From assembly GCF_007744515.1 (NCBI RefSeq), contig NZ_CP036268.1, positions 3,802,088 through 3,866,087 of the forward strand: a stretch of 64,000 bases of DNA, written 5' to 3'. Positions 35,824 through 45,033 of this stretch are shown piece by piece (position 1 is the stretch's first letter; each line of letters starts with the position of its first letter). The notes under the pieces were generated by a model, which saw only the letters and a list, made by a program, of their open reading frames with translations, was not told the DNA's origin and made no database searches. The stretch comes from Stratiformator vulcanicus. Its GTDB lineage: Bacteria; Planctomycetota; Planctomycetia; Planctomycetales; Planctomycetaceae. The translations under genes were made by a program, and so were the position numbers.

Positions 35824-36933
35824 TTAGAATTTCCCGATGGGCTGACCATCATTCCGGCTGCAAAGCCGTTGCAAGACGCCATAATTTCTTGACGAAGGCG
35901 CACTGGGGGTGCCCCCAAGCGTCGGGTCGGCATCGAAGTCAATATTCTCACCCAAGAAGTGAACAGAGCCGTCGGCCATCAAAACGAACGCGCCCCCCGG
36001 ATGCTCGCTTCCGATCGCCCCCATCGTGTTCGGGTAACAGTTGCGGCGCTGCTCGTTATTGTCCCACGAGTCTATACTGTTGATTGGCCGGCCTCCTGTG
36101 GCAAGAACGGCGCCCTGCGTTCCCGAATGCGTGTAAAGTGTTGAAGTTGAGCACTGCGTTCCGGTCCGCCCCAGGTTCGAAAAACCGAGAGCAATTCCAG
36201 CCGCATTCCCGTAAGCCGGCTTTTGCCAACTCGCCAAACCGACTTGAACCTCGGGACCCCATGCCGCCTCGGCCATCGCGATCGTATTGCTTGTCCCGTC
36301 CGTGACGTCGCGTAACCGGAGAGAGGTATTAATTCCGAACAACCCGTCAAAGTTCGTCGACCCCTCAAGCGGTAAAGACCGGAATGCGTTAGAGTCATTC
36401 ATCGCCCGATAGTTCGATATCGCCAGAGCATAATTTAAGATGCCCGAGTGCTTAAGCCGCCGGGTGTTCAACTTGTCGGCACTCGTGCTCGGGCACCGAA
36501 ATGCGGGAAGAGCCTTCTGCAATTCATTCTGATTATTGCTGAGAGCCTGTTGAAAAGTCCGGTCACCCGGTTGCAGTGTTTTGAATAGTGCTCCCTGATC
36601 GAGGTAGGGCAAGATGAGCGAACCCCAACCCCAGTAACCTTGGCTGCCCGATTCGGTATCGCCTGAGCTGTTGTTATTGATCGCTGCGTTCGGGTCATTG
36701 GTGTGAGCGGAAGCCCCCATCGGAAACCGCGACAGCGCCTCATGATAGTTGTGCAGAGCCAACCCGATTTGCTTCAGATTGTTCTGACACTGGCTCCGCC
36801 TGGCCGCCTCGCGGGCTTGCTGCACGGCGGGCAGCAGCAGGGCGATCAGGATCGCGATGATCGCGATCACCACGAGCAGTTCGATGAGCGTGAATCCGCG
36901 GCGCGAGGCGCGAAGGCCGGCGTGGACCTGCAT
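35824..36933 (-). CDS. DUF1559 prepilin-like protein, cluster gene 1 (first)
   Basis: ATG 36933 has GGAG 6 nt upstream; the TTG 12 bp earlier is less likely. The 369-aa product is the longest of the five, with [18 protein letters not shown] and C-terminal [25 protein letters not shown]. Its third quarter has two cysteines ([15 protein letters not shown]) that may pair. As the most upstream gene of the leftward cluster, its 5' flank (36934-37300) probably carries the main promoter. Confidence 0.93.
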   Translation of the reverse strand: MQVHAGLRASRRGFTLIELLVVIAIIAILIALLLPAVQQAREAARRSQCQNNLKQIGLALHNYHEALSRFPMGASAHTNDPNAAINNNSSGDTESGSQGYWGWGSLILPYLDQGALFKTLQPGDRTFQQALSNNQNELQKALPAFRCPSTSADKLNTRRLKHSGILNYALAISNYRAMNDSNAFRSLPLEGSTNFDGLFGINTSLRLRDVTDGTSNTIAMAEAAWGPEVQVGLASWQKPAYGNAAGIALGFSNLGRTGTQCSTSTLYTHSGTQGAVLATGGRPINSIDSWDNNEQRRNCYPNTMGAIGSEHPGGAFVLMADGSVHFLGENIDFDADPTLGGTPSAPSSRNYGVLQRLCSRNDGQPIGKF

Positions 36934-37300
36934 TCCGTTCTCCAATGATCAGAGTTTTCTGTGACGATGCACCCGGCTCGTGAAATTCTGCCGGCACATC
37001 GCGATGCGGGGAAATCCCGCAAGAAATTTTGAATTGTCTGCCCGATTCCACGTAGCGACGGGGGAAGTGAATACGCCCCTACGAAGACATACTACCTGCG
37101 ACTGGCCCTCTTATCAACACGTGCTGATATACTTCGCCCACTGAGGTAGCACCTGTAAATGCCGATCTCGCAGAAATATTCTCAAGAAATCTGGTCGGAT
37201 TGATAATTTTTGCCCAATTGACGTTCGACCAGATTCTGCGACGATGCCGCGAACCTCATGATTTCTGAGTCCCCTCCTGCCCAACGCCGAGGACACCGAT
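36934..37300. other. divergent intergenic region
   Basis: This 367-bp gap lies between the DUF1559 cluster start and the DJ-1 gene. I see no gene, tRNA or strong inverted repeat. Promoters for both directions presumably lie here. Confidence 0.35.
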
Positions 37301-37825
37301 ATGACGCAAACCGCATCCAAAAAACGAGTTATGATTTTCGCCGGGGCTGATTACGAGGACCTTGAATTGTGGTATCCGAAGCTCAGGCTGGAAGAGGCGG
37401 GGTGCGACGTTGTGCTCGCGGGAGCGGCTGCGGGCGAAGCATTTCAGGGAAAACACGGCTACCCCTGCCGGACCGATGCCTGCGTTGATGAGCTCTCAGC
37501 GGCCGATTTCGACGGCCTCGTCTGCCCCGGCGGGTGGATGCCCGACAAATTGCGGCGGCACGAAAAAGTGCTCTCGCTGACTCGCGACTTCCATGAGGCC
37601 GGCAAATTGGTGGCTGCGATCTGTCACGGCGGGTGGATTCCTATATCCGCGGACATCTACGAAGGTGTGCGCGTTACGGGATCCCCCGGAATCAAAGACG
37701 ATCTGGTCAACGCCGGAGCCGCGTGGGAGGACGCGTCGGTCGTCGTCGATCGGCATTTCGTCTCGAGCCGACGTCCTGACGACCTGCCTGATTTTATGAA
37801 AGGGATTTTCGAAGTCATTGGCTGA
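37301..37825 (+). CDS. DJ-1/PfpI family protein
   Basis: The 174-aa single-domain protein has the family layout: GADYEDLELWYP with Glu19 near the active site, CPGGWMPDKLRR, and the nucleophile elbow AAICHGG with Cys108. The family includes deglycase-like and protease-like proteins responding to protein or nucleotide damage; the exact activity here is unknown. GAGGA lies before the ATG. It is followed by a 110-bp gap and the PDZ gene, so it is probably transcribed separately. Confidence 0.92.
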   Translation: MTQTASKKRVMIFAGADYEDLELWYPKLRLEEAGCDVVLAGAAAGEAFQGKHGYPCRTDACVDELSAADFDGLVCPGGWMPDKLRRHEKVLSLTRDFHEAGKLVAAICHGGWIPISADIYEGVRVTGSPGIKDDLVNAGAAWEDASVVVDRHFVSSRRPDDLPDFMKGIFEVIG

Positions 37826-37935
37826 CGGTTATGTTGATCAGCCCGGCACCGCTTGAATCACTGAGATCAGCAGCGGTTCTCGAACGTCGGGAACAGCCGG
37901 TGCTGACTCATTTCGCGTGATCGAGGAAAACATCG

Positions 37936-38898
37936 ATGGTCCGAAGTCGCGTCCGCTCTGCCTCTTGCAGTTGGGTGGTCTTGCTGTTGGTTTTCGGTGT
38001 GTCGTTAGTTTCAAGCGCGGCAGAGCCTGTTGAAGCCCGGCACCCGTTGCGGCCGATCGAACGGCTGCTGGTTGAGTTGGCGTCCCCTGACTTTGCCGTT
38101 CGCGTGGCCGCCGAGCAGGAACTGGTAGCCCACGGCGAGCCGGCCATCGAACCGCTCGCGAACGTGATGGATGAGAAGTATCCCGAAGTCACCGCCCGCG
38201 CGCTGGCCGCAATGACCGAGATCGCGTGGGCCGCCCGGGACGACGATCGCTGGGACATCGTCGACAAGGTCATGACCTTGCTCGAAGACGCGGGCAAAAC
38301 GGACGACCCGCTGGTCGCGATGATGGCCCAAGGCCGACTCGATGAGCAAGAACCGCTCGATGAAAAGAGGATGGTCGCCAAGGTCCGTGAACTGGGCGCG
38401 ATCGTTGAAATGATCGAGGACAAAACTCCGGACGCTAACGGCAACCGGCAGAACGCCGCGCAGATTCAGCACGTCTTCCTTGGACATCGTTGGAAGGGTG
38501 GCGAAGAAGGGCTGCGTTACATCGGCCGTCTCGCACCGTTCCAAACCCTTTATTTCACGAAGAATGCCAAAGTCTCCGAGCAAGCGTTGCTGAAGTTAAG
38601 GCAGTCCCGACCGCAAATGACATTGCAGCGTCGAGGACCGACCAAATTGGGCGTGTCCGCCGACCCGTTTGCGGGCGTGTGCCGTGTGGGCGAAGTCACT
38701 CCTGATTCTCCCGCCGACCGGGCCGGGATTCGATCCGGCGACGTAATCACGTCGTTTAACGGCCAGGAAATCACCACGCTGCAGTCTCTCGTTCTGGCCA
38801 TTGAGGACGTCATTCCGGGCGACAAAGTCGACGTGATGATTCAACGCGGGTTTACCGACGTGGAACTGGACGTCACCATGAGGCGGTGGGGCGAATGA
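37936..38898 (+). CDS. secreted PDZ-domain protein with HEAT-like repeats
   Basis: The 320-aa protein has a signal peptide (SWVVLLLVFGVSLVSSAAEP). Helical HEAT-like repeats follow (ELASPDFAVRVAAEQELVAHGEPAIEPLANVM, VTARALAAMTEIAW). The C-terminal PDZ domain (GVCRVGEVTPDSPADRAGIRSGDVITSFNGQEITTLQSL) resembles the ligand-binding domain of HtrA-type proteases, but no protease domain is present. It is probably a periplasmic scaffold or substrate-binding protein. GAGGA precedes the ATG. The stop overlaps the maf start (ATGA, 38895-38898). Confidence 0.9.
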   Translation: MVRSRVRSASCSWVVLLLVFGVSLVSSAAEPVEARHPLRPIERLLVELASPDFAVRVAAEQELVAHGEPAIEPLANVMDEKYPEVTARALAAMTEIAWAARDDDRWDIVDKVMTLLEDAGKTDDPLVAMMAQGRLDEQEPLDEKRMVAKVRELGAIVEMIEDKTPDANGNRQNAAQIQHVFLGHRWKGGEEGLRYIGRLAPFQTLYFTKNAKVSEQALLKLRQSRPQMTLQRRGPTKLGVSADPFAGVCRVGEVTPDSPADRAGIRSGDVITSFNGQEITTLQSLVLAIEDVIPGDKVDVMIQRGFTDVELDVTMRRWGE

Positions 38899-39557
38899 GT
38901 GCGGAAGAGGAGCCGTCAGATGGTGGACGGCCGGGACAGATCGTACTCGCTTCGAGCTCACCGCGGCGACGGGAATTGCTCGAACTGATCGTCGACGCAA
39001 GCCGAATCGAAGTCGTTCCACCTCCCGATGCCCGTGAGCAATCACTCGATCACCTTCGATCGGTCCCGGAGATCGTTCAGGGTGTTTGCTCAATCGCCAG
39101 TCAGAAGGCCCGCAGCGTCGGTGAAATACTCGGCAGTCGCAACGATGTCGCGGCGATCGTGGCGGCCGATACGACGGTCATCGTTGATGACCGCGACCAA
39201 GCCCGCTCGCTCGGAAAACCGGACGGATCGTGCTGGCGTGATCAGGTCAGCGAGTGGTTTCGGCGATACTACTCCGGGCAAACTCACTCTGTGGTCACGG
39301 GTGTGTGCGTGATCGCGGCGGGAAGGCAGTTCGACTTTTCGGTGACGACGGCTGTCACAATGGTCGACGATCTGGATCGCCATCTCGAATGGTATCTTGC
39401 CACCGAAGAACCACTCGGAAAGGCAGGGGGATATGCGATTCAGGGTGCCGGTGCGACCCTCGTCAAACGAGTCGACGGCAGCCTGACCAACGTCGTCGGG
39501 CTTCCGCTGCGCGAACTCAACGATCTCTTTGGCGAGTTGGGAATCGATGTCGGCTGA
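38895..39557 (+). CDS. maf: Maf-family nucleoside triphosphate pyrophosphatase
   Basis: From ATG 38895 it has 220 aa. The N-terminal LASSSPRRRELLELI and the C-terminal GYAIQGAGATLVKRVDGSLTNVVGLPL are signatures of the Maf family, which hydrolyses non-canonical or pyrimidine nucleoside triphosphates and affects septation. An active-site Asp in VAADTTV is present. Overlaps of 4 bp with the PDZ gene and 11 bp with dus indicate a coupled three-gene operon. Confidence 0.95.
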   Translation: MSAEEEPSDGGRPGQIVLASSSPRRRELLELIVDASRIEVVPPPDAREQSLDHLRSVPEIVQGVCSIASQKARSVGEILGSRNDVAAIVAADTTVIVDDRDQARSLGKPDGSCWRDQVSEWFRRYYSGQTHSVVTGVCVIAAGRQFDFSVTTAVTMVDDLDRHLEWYLATEEPLGKAGGYAIQGAGATLVKRVDGSLTNVVGLPLRELNDLFGELGIDVG

Positions 39558-40611
39558 CCTGGCTACGCCGCCCCGACCCGGCCTCCGGATCGGCGACCGC
39601 GAACTCGCAACACGATACTTTCTGGCCCCGCTGGCCGGATACACGCACCTTGCCTTCCGGACGGCGATTCGCGAACTCGGCGGTCTCGGCTTGGCGACAA
39701 CCGACCTGATTCCGGCCAAGCACGTGATCCGCGGATCGCGAAAGTCGGATCAGTTGTTGGAAACGTCTCCCGAAGACAGGCCGCTCACCGTGCAGATTTT
39801 CGGCCGTGACGCCGCAGAAGCCGCTCAGGCCGCGCAGGTTCTCGAAGACGACGGCTACGGCGGGGTCGATCTTAATATGGGTTGCCCCATGCGAAAGATT
39901 AATAAGTCGGGCGGGGGCGCCAAATTAATGTGCGAGGCCGACAGCGCCGTCAATATGGCCCGGACTGTCATCGCGGCCGTCTCGATCCCGGTCACCATTA
40001 AAATGCGGTTGGGCTGGGACGCCGATTCCATCACGGCTCCGCAACTGGCCCGGATGTTCGAACAGGAAGGCGTTGCCGCCGTCACCGTGCATGGTCGAAC
40101 CCGGGCACAGGGTTTCTCCGGAAGCGTCGATCTTAATGGCATCGCGGCCACTGCCGCGGCCGTCGACTCAATGCCGATTATCGGCAATGGCGATGTTAGA
40201 ACACCCGAAGATGCACTTTACATGCAGCAGTTCACTGGTTGCGATGCGATCGCAATCGGTCGCGGTGCGATGATGGACCCGTGGATATTTCGCAAGCTCG
40301 ACGACATCGCCGCGGGGCGTGAGCCTCACGAGCCAGAGCCGGCCGAGATCATCGCATTCCTGCGTCGACACTTCACCCTGATGACCGAGCAGCACGGCGA
40401 TTACTCATGCACGCTATTCCGCAAATTCGCCGCCTGGTACGGGGCGAAGCTCGGGGTTCCCGAAGACTTGGAAGACCGACTTCGCCTGATCGGATCCGTC
40501 GAGACCTTTAACGAGATCGTCGACGAGATTGAGCAGCGACACGGCGAACGAGAGTCATCGATCCCGACGGCATTGGTTAAGGTTCCGAACGGTCCAGTGG
40601 AGCGGTGGTAG
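39547..40611 (+). CDS. dus: tRNA-dihydrouridine synthase
   Basis: ATG 39547 lies inside the end of maf and gives 354 aa. It is a TIM-barrel flavoenzyme reducing specific uridines of tRNA with NADPH. Conserved parts are LAPLAGYTHLAFR, QIFGRD, LNMGCPMRKINKSGGGAKLM with the catalytic cysteine, TIKMRLGWD, VHGRTRAQGFSG and IGNGDV. It is closest to the DusB class by the RKINKSG..G pattern. A glycosylase-like C-terminal helix bundle follows. Nothing odd. Confidence 0.94.
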   Translation: MSADLATPPRPGLRIGDRELATRYFLAPLAGYTHLAFRTAIRELGGLGLATTDLIPAKHVIRGSRKSDQLLETSPEDRPLTVQIFGRDAAEAAQAAQVLEDDGYGGVDLNMGCPMRKINKSGGGAKLMCEADSAVNMARTVIAAVSIPVTIKMRLGWDADSITAPQLARMFEQEGVAAVTVHGRTRAQGFSGSVDLNGIAATAAAVDSMPIIGNGDVRTPEDALYMQQFTGCDAIAIGRGAMMDPWIFRKLDDIAAGREPHEPEPAEIIAFLRRHFTLMTEQHGDYSCTLFRKFAAWYGAKLGVPEDLEDRLRLIGSVETFNEIVDEIEQRHGERESSIPTALVKVPNGPVERW

Positions 40612-40613
40612 CG

Positions 40614-41573
40614 TTAGCTTCCGCCAGTGCGAACATCTCGCAGCAAGCCTGGTGTTCCCTTTGCCCCGCGGGACCAGATCGCTGCCAGGAACGGGCCGGT
40701 GATGTTCATCATGGTGGCGAAGATCACCGGGGCAGCTCCCATCGTACCGGCTTTTCCGATCGAGGCGGCCAGCGCCGAGGCGAGGCCGCCGTTCTGCATA
40801 CCCACTTCGATGGCGACGGTCCGGCAGTCTTGCTCGCCGAGCCTCAGCAGTCGCGAGAGTCCGTATCCGAGGCCGAACCCGCAGACGTTGTGCGTGGCGA
40901 CGGCCGCAATTAAGAACAGGCCTCCGCTGGCGATCGCATCTCGACCGAGAGCCGTGATGATCGCCACCACGATTGCGATCGAAGCCATTGAGACGATCGG
41001 CAAAACCTGATGTAGGTATTCCGCTCGTTTGCCGAGGATCGCGTTGAAAACCAGTCCCCCGGCAATCGGCAGCAGCACGATCTGCACCATGCTCCACATC
41101 ATCGCGACGGCATTGACCTCAATATAGGCCCCCGCGAGATACTTCATCAGCGGCGGTGTGACGAATGGGCCGAGCAGCGTCGCACAGGAGGTCAGCGTTA
41201 TCGATAGAGGAACGTTCGCCTTCGCGATGTAAGTAATGACGTTTGAGGACAGCCCGCTCGGGCAGCAGCCGATGAGGATCAGACCGGCGGCGATCTCATC
41301 GGGAAAGCCGAACGTGCGGGCGAGCGTCCAGCCCAGCAGGGGCATGATCGTGAACTGGCAAATCAGACCGACAAACACGCCCCAAGGCTGCGTCGCGACT
41401 CGGCCGAAGTCGCGCCACGTCATCGTGGCCCCCATGCCGAACATAATCACTTGCAAAAGGGGCACGATGGTCGGCTTGAGTTCGATGCCGAACGGCGCGG
41501 TACACGGCCCCGGAAACACGTACCCAAGCACGGCTGCGGCCACGACGGCGAGGGCGAAGGCGAGATGCTGCAT
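40614..41573 (-). CDS. bile acid:sodium symporter (BASS) family transporter
   Basis: The 319-aa protein has about ten transmembrane segments and clear BASS motifs: PLLQVIMFGMGATMTWRDF, GWTLARTFGFPDEIAAGLILIGCCPSGLSSNVITYIAKAN (the conserved unwound helix with CPSG) and RTVAIEVGMQNGGLASALA. Family members use the Na+ gradient to import organic anions such as bile acids, pantoate or pyruvate; the substrate here is unknown. It converges with dus (2-bp gap), with no room for a terminator between them. Confidence 0.92.
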   Translation of the reverse strand: MQHLAFALAVVAAAVLGYVFPGPCTAPFGIELKPTIVPLLQVIMFGMGATMTWRDFGRVATQPWGVFVGLICQFTIMPLLGWTLARTFGFPDEIAAGLILIGCCPSGLSSNVITYIAKANVPLSITLTSCATLLGPFVTPPLMKYLAGAYIEVNAVAMMWSMVQIVLLPIAGGLVFNAILGKRAEYLHQVLPIVSMASIAIVVAIITALGRDAIASGGLFLIAAVATHNVCGFGLGYGLSRLLRLGEQDCRTVAIEVGMQNGGLASALAASIGKAGTMGAAPVIFATMMNITGPFLAAIWSRGAKGTPGLLRDVRTGGS

Positions 41574-41676
41574 GTCGGCAGGTTAGCGACTTGTGACTGA
41601 ACCTGCGAAAGCAAGCACTCTTCGCTTTGCGGCCAACACCGCATACCTACGGACAAAGGCAAGTTCGCTCTGCCGG

Positions 41677-42225
41677 CTACGCAGTCGGCGGTCCGAAGGT
41701 GATCACGCTGCCGCCGAGGCCCAGTTTCCAGGCAAGTACGATGATCCAGTGAAACAGCACCGGTGCCCAGACCGATCCGGTCCGGCGATAAAGATAGGTC
41801 GCCCCAACGCCGAGAATCGCCGCGATCACCAGAAAATCGAGTCTGAAGAACAGCGGCTTCGTCCACGGTGCAAAGAGCGCCGCATTCATCGGGTGCCACA
41901 GCACGAATAGTATCAGCGAGACGGCACAAGCAAGACGTAGTCGCCGCTCGGAGACTCGCTCCGACGGGTGCGGAATAAATAGCACCCGGAAGATCGTCTC
42001 TTCGATCAGGCTCGGCAGCACGAACGAGGCGGGGATGTAGAGCAGCAGCGTTGAAATCGCGTCGGCCGGCGGCGCAAGCCGGAGCAATCCCGTCGCCAGA
42101 CCGAGCGGAACGGCAATGAGGCTGAAGCCCCCGAGGCAGCCGGCCAGTTGCAACAGGTCGCCAAGCGTCAGCCCCGACCGAAAAGCACGGATGAACCGAC
42201 TATGGACAAGCTTCAGCGGCTTCAT
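41677..42225 (-). CDS. CPBP family intramembrane metalloprotease
   Basis: The 182-aa membrane protein carries the two-part signature of CPBP/Abi proteins: LIEETIFRVLF (E-E-x-x-x-R) and a later FVLWHPMNA (F-x-x-x-H). Hydrophobic segments lie on both sides. Relatives include CaaX prenyl proteases and bacteriocin-immunity proteins; the role here is unknown. It lies 23 bp downstream of tRNA-Ile on the same strand. Confidence 0.88.
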   Translation of the reverse strand: MKPLKLVHSRFIRAFRSGLTLGDLLQLAGCLGGFSLIAVPLGLATGLLRLAPPADAISTLLLYIPASFVLPSLIEETIFRVLFIPHPSERVSERRLRLACAVSLILFVLWHPMNAALFAPWTKPLFFRLDFLVIAAILGVGATYLYRRTGSVWAPVLFHWIIVLAWKLGLGGSVITFGPPTA

Positions 42226-42248
42226 TCATCACCACCGTGCGACGCCAC

Positions 42249-42322
42249 TATCCCCGGTCGGAATCGAACCGACGCGGACGCGTCTTATAAGGACGCCGCT
42301 CTCACCACTGAGCTGCGGGGGC
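42249..42322 (-). tRNA. tRNA-Ile with anticodon UAU (acceptor-stem mismatch)
   Basis: Read on the minus strand a 74-nt cloverleaf forms: D-stem GCTC/GAGC, anticodon stem GCGTC/GACGC with loop CTTATAA (42285-42291), T-stem GTCGG/CCGAC with loop TTCGATT. The anticodon is TAT, which would read AUA. The acceptor pairs at positions 3-7, but the top is imperfect (position 1 G-U, position 2 C-A), and the variable loop is six nt. Most bacteria use a lysidine-modified CAU tRNA for AUA, so a UAU tRNA is unusual. It may be a genuine but degenerate tRNA or a pseudo-tRNA. Confidence 0.8.
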
Positions 42323-42375
42323 GCGATCGTTGTCGCGGCCCCGTATTCGTTTGGCCGTTTCCATTGTAGTGCCGA

Positions 42376-42816
42376 TCAGGCCGATTTCGAAATCGAAGTG
42401 ATGGCGTCCCTCCAAATTTCGTCAATCCATTCGAGGTCGCCGTATGGGACAGTGCGGCGGACATCCCAGTCGGCATCCGCCAATTCGAACTGCATGGCGT
42501 CGGCTGCGGCCCGGTTCGTCGAGTGGATTATGACAGGGCAAATCGGCGATCGGTTCGCGAGGTACTTGCTCACGTCGCGCCCGCTGCCGAAATCGTCGAC
42601 GTGATCGCCGTGCGTCATCAGCGGGAGGTCGTGATCGAGGCAAATCAGGTCGAGTTGCTGCCACAGCAACTCGACAATCTCGATGAACGCCGATGAACGG
42701 TCGGAGTCGACCAGTTGATGCGCTGGGAAGTGGGACGAGACTACCGGCCGCATTCGTTCGAGCCGAGCGGCTTCGTCTTCGAGAATGGCGACGCAACGTC
42801 GAGCCAACATCAGCAC
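42376..42816 (-). CDS. receiver-like protein, probably cyclic-phosphate processing (cREC) type
   Basis: The 146-aa protein resembles a response-regulator receiver: CVAILEDEAARLERM supplies the acidic pair, LDLICLDHDLPL the phosphoacceptor-like Asp, and CPVIIHSTN the switch region with an extra histidine. The LDHDL and IIHS-N pattern matches the 'cyclic-phosphate processing receiver' family, which was predicted from links with RNA-end repair systems. No output domain or kinase is nearby. It is 22 kb from the hen1/pnkp operon, so any link is speculative. The start could be ATG 42816 or 42810. Confidence 0.75.
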   Translation of the reverse strand: MLMLARRCVAILEDEAARLERMRPVVSSHFPAHQLVDSDRSSAFIEIVELLWQQLDLICLDHDLPLMTHGDHVDDFGSGRDVSKYLANRSPICPVIIHSTNRAAADAMQFELADADWDVRRTVPYGDLEWIDEIWRDAITSISKSA

Positions 42817-42904
42817 GCACCTCAGTCTGCGGCACTGTCCGTCAATACTTAACCGACCTCAAACCTTGATGGCGTGACTCAATATTCCCCGCAATCCTGC
42901 AGAG

Positions 42905-43891
42905 CTAGTCGACAGTCTGCACGACTTTGCCATACGGAAAAGCGCCCTGCATGAGATCGTAGAGTCGGTCTTTATCCTCATCCACGACGCTCCGATACTT
43001 CTCAATTCGTGCAAGGCATTCGGCCAGGACTCTATTTTTTTCAGCCTGAGTCAGCGGCGGCACGTCTTCGAACGGGTCATCGTCTAGTTCGTATTGCAAC
43101 TTGATCGCAGTTGCCGAAGCCCCTTCGCGATGGAAGGGGCCTTTTACCAATTCGTTATTTTCAAACTTCGCGCGAACCGCAGCTGCCAAGCTGTCGAAGT
43201 ACCAGTTAAAAACCGCCGCCATCGACTCCGGCGATTCGAAGAGGGCGACAACCAACTCGTGAGAGTCACGCGGTGCGGCAGAAGCATAGGAGCCGTAAAC
43301 GTGATTATGAAACACGAACTGAAGGTCGAAATAAGGATGGTGCAGCGCGAATGGCTCTAAACGATGCCGCTGATCCGGCGTCAGGGCAATCTCAAAGTAC
43401 CAGCCGTTATCGGGTTCGACGGTACGGCGAAGTGACGTGGCAATCGCCCAGCCTTTCGGCTGCTTAGAGTCGACCTGAATGATTACCTCCTCGACACGGT
43501 CGGTCGGCCACTTTCGCTGAGGATAGCTTGCGCCCACAACGATGGTATGCAGGATGTCGTCCTGGACCGAACGTCGACCTTCCCGACTCAACGACCTCTC
43601 CCACCGGACCTCGAACAGAGACTTCCGACCTCCTGCGGGATCGCTATCGATGCGCACGGCGTCTTCCGGCATTACTGAATCGGCGGCGGCAAGACTCGCG
43701 GTAAAGAGCTTTCGCAACGACGGATCAGCAAATTCGTGCTTCGAGAGGTCAATCCGTCCAGACGTGTGTGTGACGTATTCAGAGGCTCCGAAGATGGTCG
43801 TGGCGATCAATACGCACACCGCTATCGCGGGTGCAAGTCGCCGGCAGCGGATTGCCGACGGCCGTTGTGGAGTCTGTCGGGTGGTATTCAT
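42905..43891 (-). CDS. uncharacterised secreted or membrane-anchored protein
   Basis: I do not recognise the family. The 328-aa protein has a basic N-terminus and one hydrophobic segment (APAIAVCVLIATTIFGA, about residues 20-38), suggesting export or anchoring. The rest is a soluble mixed domain with many charged residues. A region (VVGASYPQRKWPTDRVEEVIIQVD) is strand-rich, and the C-terminal 60 residues are helical. It starts 17 bp after the thiG stop on the same strand, so it may be co-transcribed with thiS-thiG, though nothing in it suggests thiamine work. Confidence 0.75.
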   Translation of the reverse strand: MNTTRQTPQRPSAIRCRRLAPAIAVCVLIATTIFGASEYVTHTSGRIDLSKHEFADPSLRKLFTASLAAADSVMPEDAVRIDSDPAGGRKSLFEVRWERSLSREGRRSVQDDILHTIVVGASYPQRKWPTDRVEEVIIQVDSKQPKGWAIATSLRRTVEPDNGWYFEIALTPDQRHRLEPFALHHPYFDLQFVFHNHVYGSYASAAPRDSHELVVALFESPESMAAVFNWYFDSLAAAVRAKFENNELVKGPFHREGASATAIKLQYELDDDPFEDVPPLTQAEKNRVLAECLARIEKYRSVVDEDKDRLYDLMQGAFPYGKVVQTVD

Positions 43892-43908
43892 TCGAGTTTT
43901 GGTCTCAA

Positions 43909-44721
43909 TTACGTCCTCTCGAACCCAATAACCCCGTCCTCCGGGCTGCTCGCGGTGGCGTAGAGCTTCTTTGGGATCCGCCCCGCTTCGAATGCTTCCC
44001 GACCTGCGAGGCAGGCGTGTTTCATGGCGGACGCCATCTTAAGCGGGTCGGTGGCGCCGGCGATGGCGGTGTTGAGGAGGACGCCGTCGCAGCCGAGTTC
44101 CATCGCCCCGGCGACGTCGGAGGCGGTGCCGACGCCGGCATCGACGATCACCGGGTAGCTCGGGTCGCCCTCCTTCAGATACTCAAGGCAGATGCGGATG
44201 TTGTTGGGGTTGAGGATGCCCTGGCCGCTGCCGATGGGGCTGCCGGCGGGCATCACGCTCGTCGCCCCGGCGTCTTTGAGTCGCTTCGCGGTGATCGGGT
44301 CGTCGGTCGTGTAGCAGAGGACTTGGAAGCCGTCTTTGACGAGTTGCTCTGTCGCTTTGAGCGTGCCGACGGGGTCGGGGAGCAGCGTCCGCTTGTCACC
44401 CAGAACCTCGATCTTGACCCAGTTCGCACCGGGGTTGTCGAGACCCTCCAGAATCTCGCGGCCGAGCCGGGCGACGCGGACGGCGTCCTCCGCATCGAAG
44501 CAGCCGGCGGTGTTGGGCAGGATCGTGTATTTCGCGAGGTCGATGTAATCGAGGATGTTCCGTCCCTCGGCATCGACCAGCCGCTCCCGCCGCACGGCGA
44601 CGGTAATCACATTCGAGCCGGACTCTTCGAGGCAGTCCTTCATCAGTTCATACGTGGCGTACTTGCCCGTACCAACGATCAGCCGGGAAGTGAGAGTGTG
44701 CGTGCCGAGTTGGAGAGACAT
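43909..44721 (-). CDS. thiG: thiazole synthase
   Basis: The 270-aa protein is a standard Thi[49 protein letters not shown] with the Schiff-base lysine in [24 protein letters not shown] and [17 protein letters not shown]. It condenses deoxyxylulose phosphate, dehydroglycine (or iminoglycine) and ThiS thiocarboxylate into the thiamine thiazole. thiS is upstream on the same strand, with a 312-bp spacer. No TPP riboswitch core was found before thiS or thiG. Confidence 0.97.
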   Translation of the reverse strand: MSLQLGTHTLTSRLIVGTGKYATYELMKDCLEESGSNVITVAVRRERLVDAEGRNILDYIDLAKYTILPNTAGCFDAEDAVRVARLGREILEGLDNPGANWVKIEVLGDKRTLLPDPVGTLKATEQLVKDGFQVLCYTTDDPITAKRLKDAGATSVMPAGSPIGSGQGILNPNNIRICLEYLKEGDPSYPVIVDAGVGTASDVAGAMELGCDGVLLNTAIAGATDPLKMASAMKHACLAGREAFEAGRIPKKLYATASSPEDGVIGFERT

Positions 44722-45033
44722 CGATTTGGTTGATTGTTGAGAGATGAGGGTTGAGGGGCGAGTTCGAAGTCAGAAGTCAGAAGCCAGAAGTTAGAAGTTA
44801 GAAGTTAGAAGTTAGAAGTTATTTAGCCGACTTCCAGCGTAACCGAAGACGAGCCGCGCACGAAGCAAGCGGATGACGGGGTTGAGGTACATCCCACTCG
44901 AGGGCTGGAAGGGAGGAGCGGGGAGCAAGGAGCAGGACGACGAAATTCGGCGAACGGGTCTCCGACCCTCGCCGCCGATGCGGGGAGCGAACGCGTCTCT
45001 AAACTCGCTCGGCACAAACGCGGGCTGTGCCCG
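44722..45033. other. spacer between thiS and thiG with repeats
   Basis: This 312-bp gap is unusually long for two genes of the same pathway. It contains the heptamer tandem repeat (44766-44821) and a GC-rich stretch with small hairpins such as GCGGGCTGTGCCCGC. No reading frame is convincing. Confidence 0.5.
44766..44821. repeat. heptanucleotide tandem repeat (GAAGTTA)n
   Basis: Eight contiguous 7-bp units: GAAGTCA twice, GAAGCCA once, then GAAGTTA five times in a row. The units read TAACTTC on the transcribed (minus) strand. The last five are identical, so copy number is likely to vary by slippage. It lies in the leader of thiG. Confidence 0.95.

Noticed and set aside
43831-44733. 300-codon rightward frame opposite thiG
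   Set aside because: Antisense shadow of a certain gene; the translation is GC-skewed and family-less.
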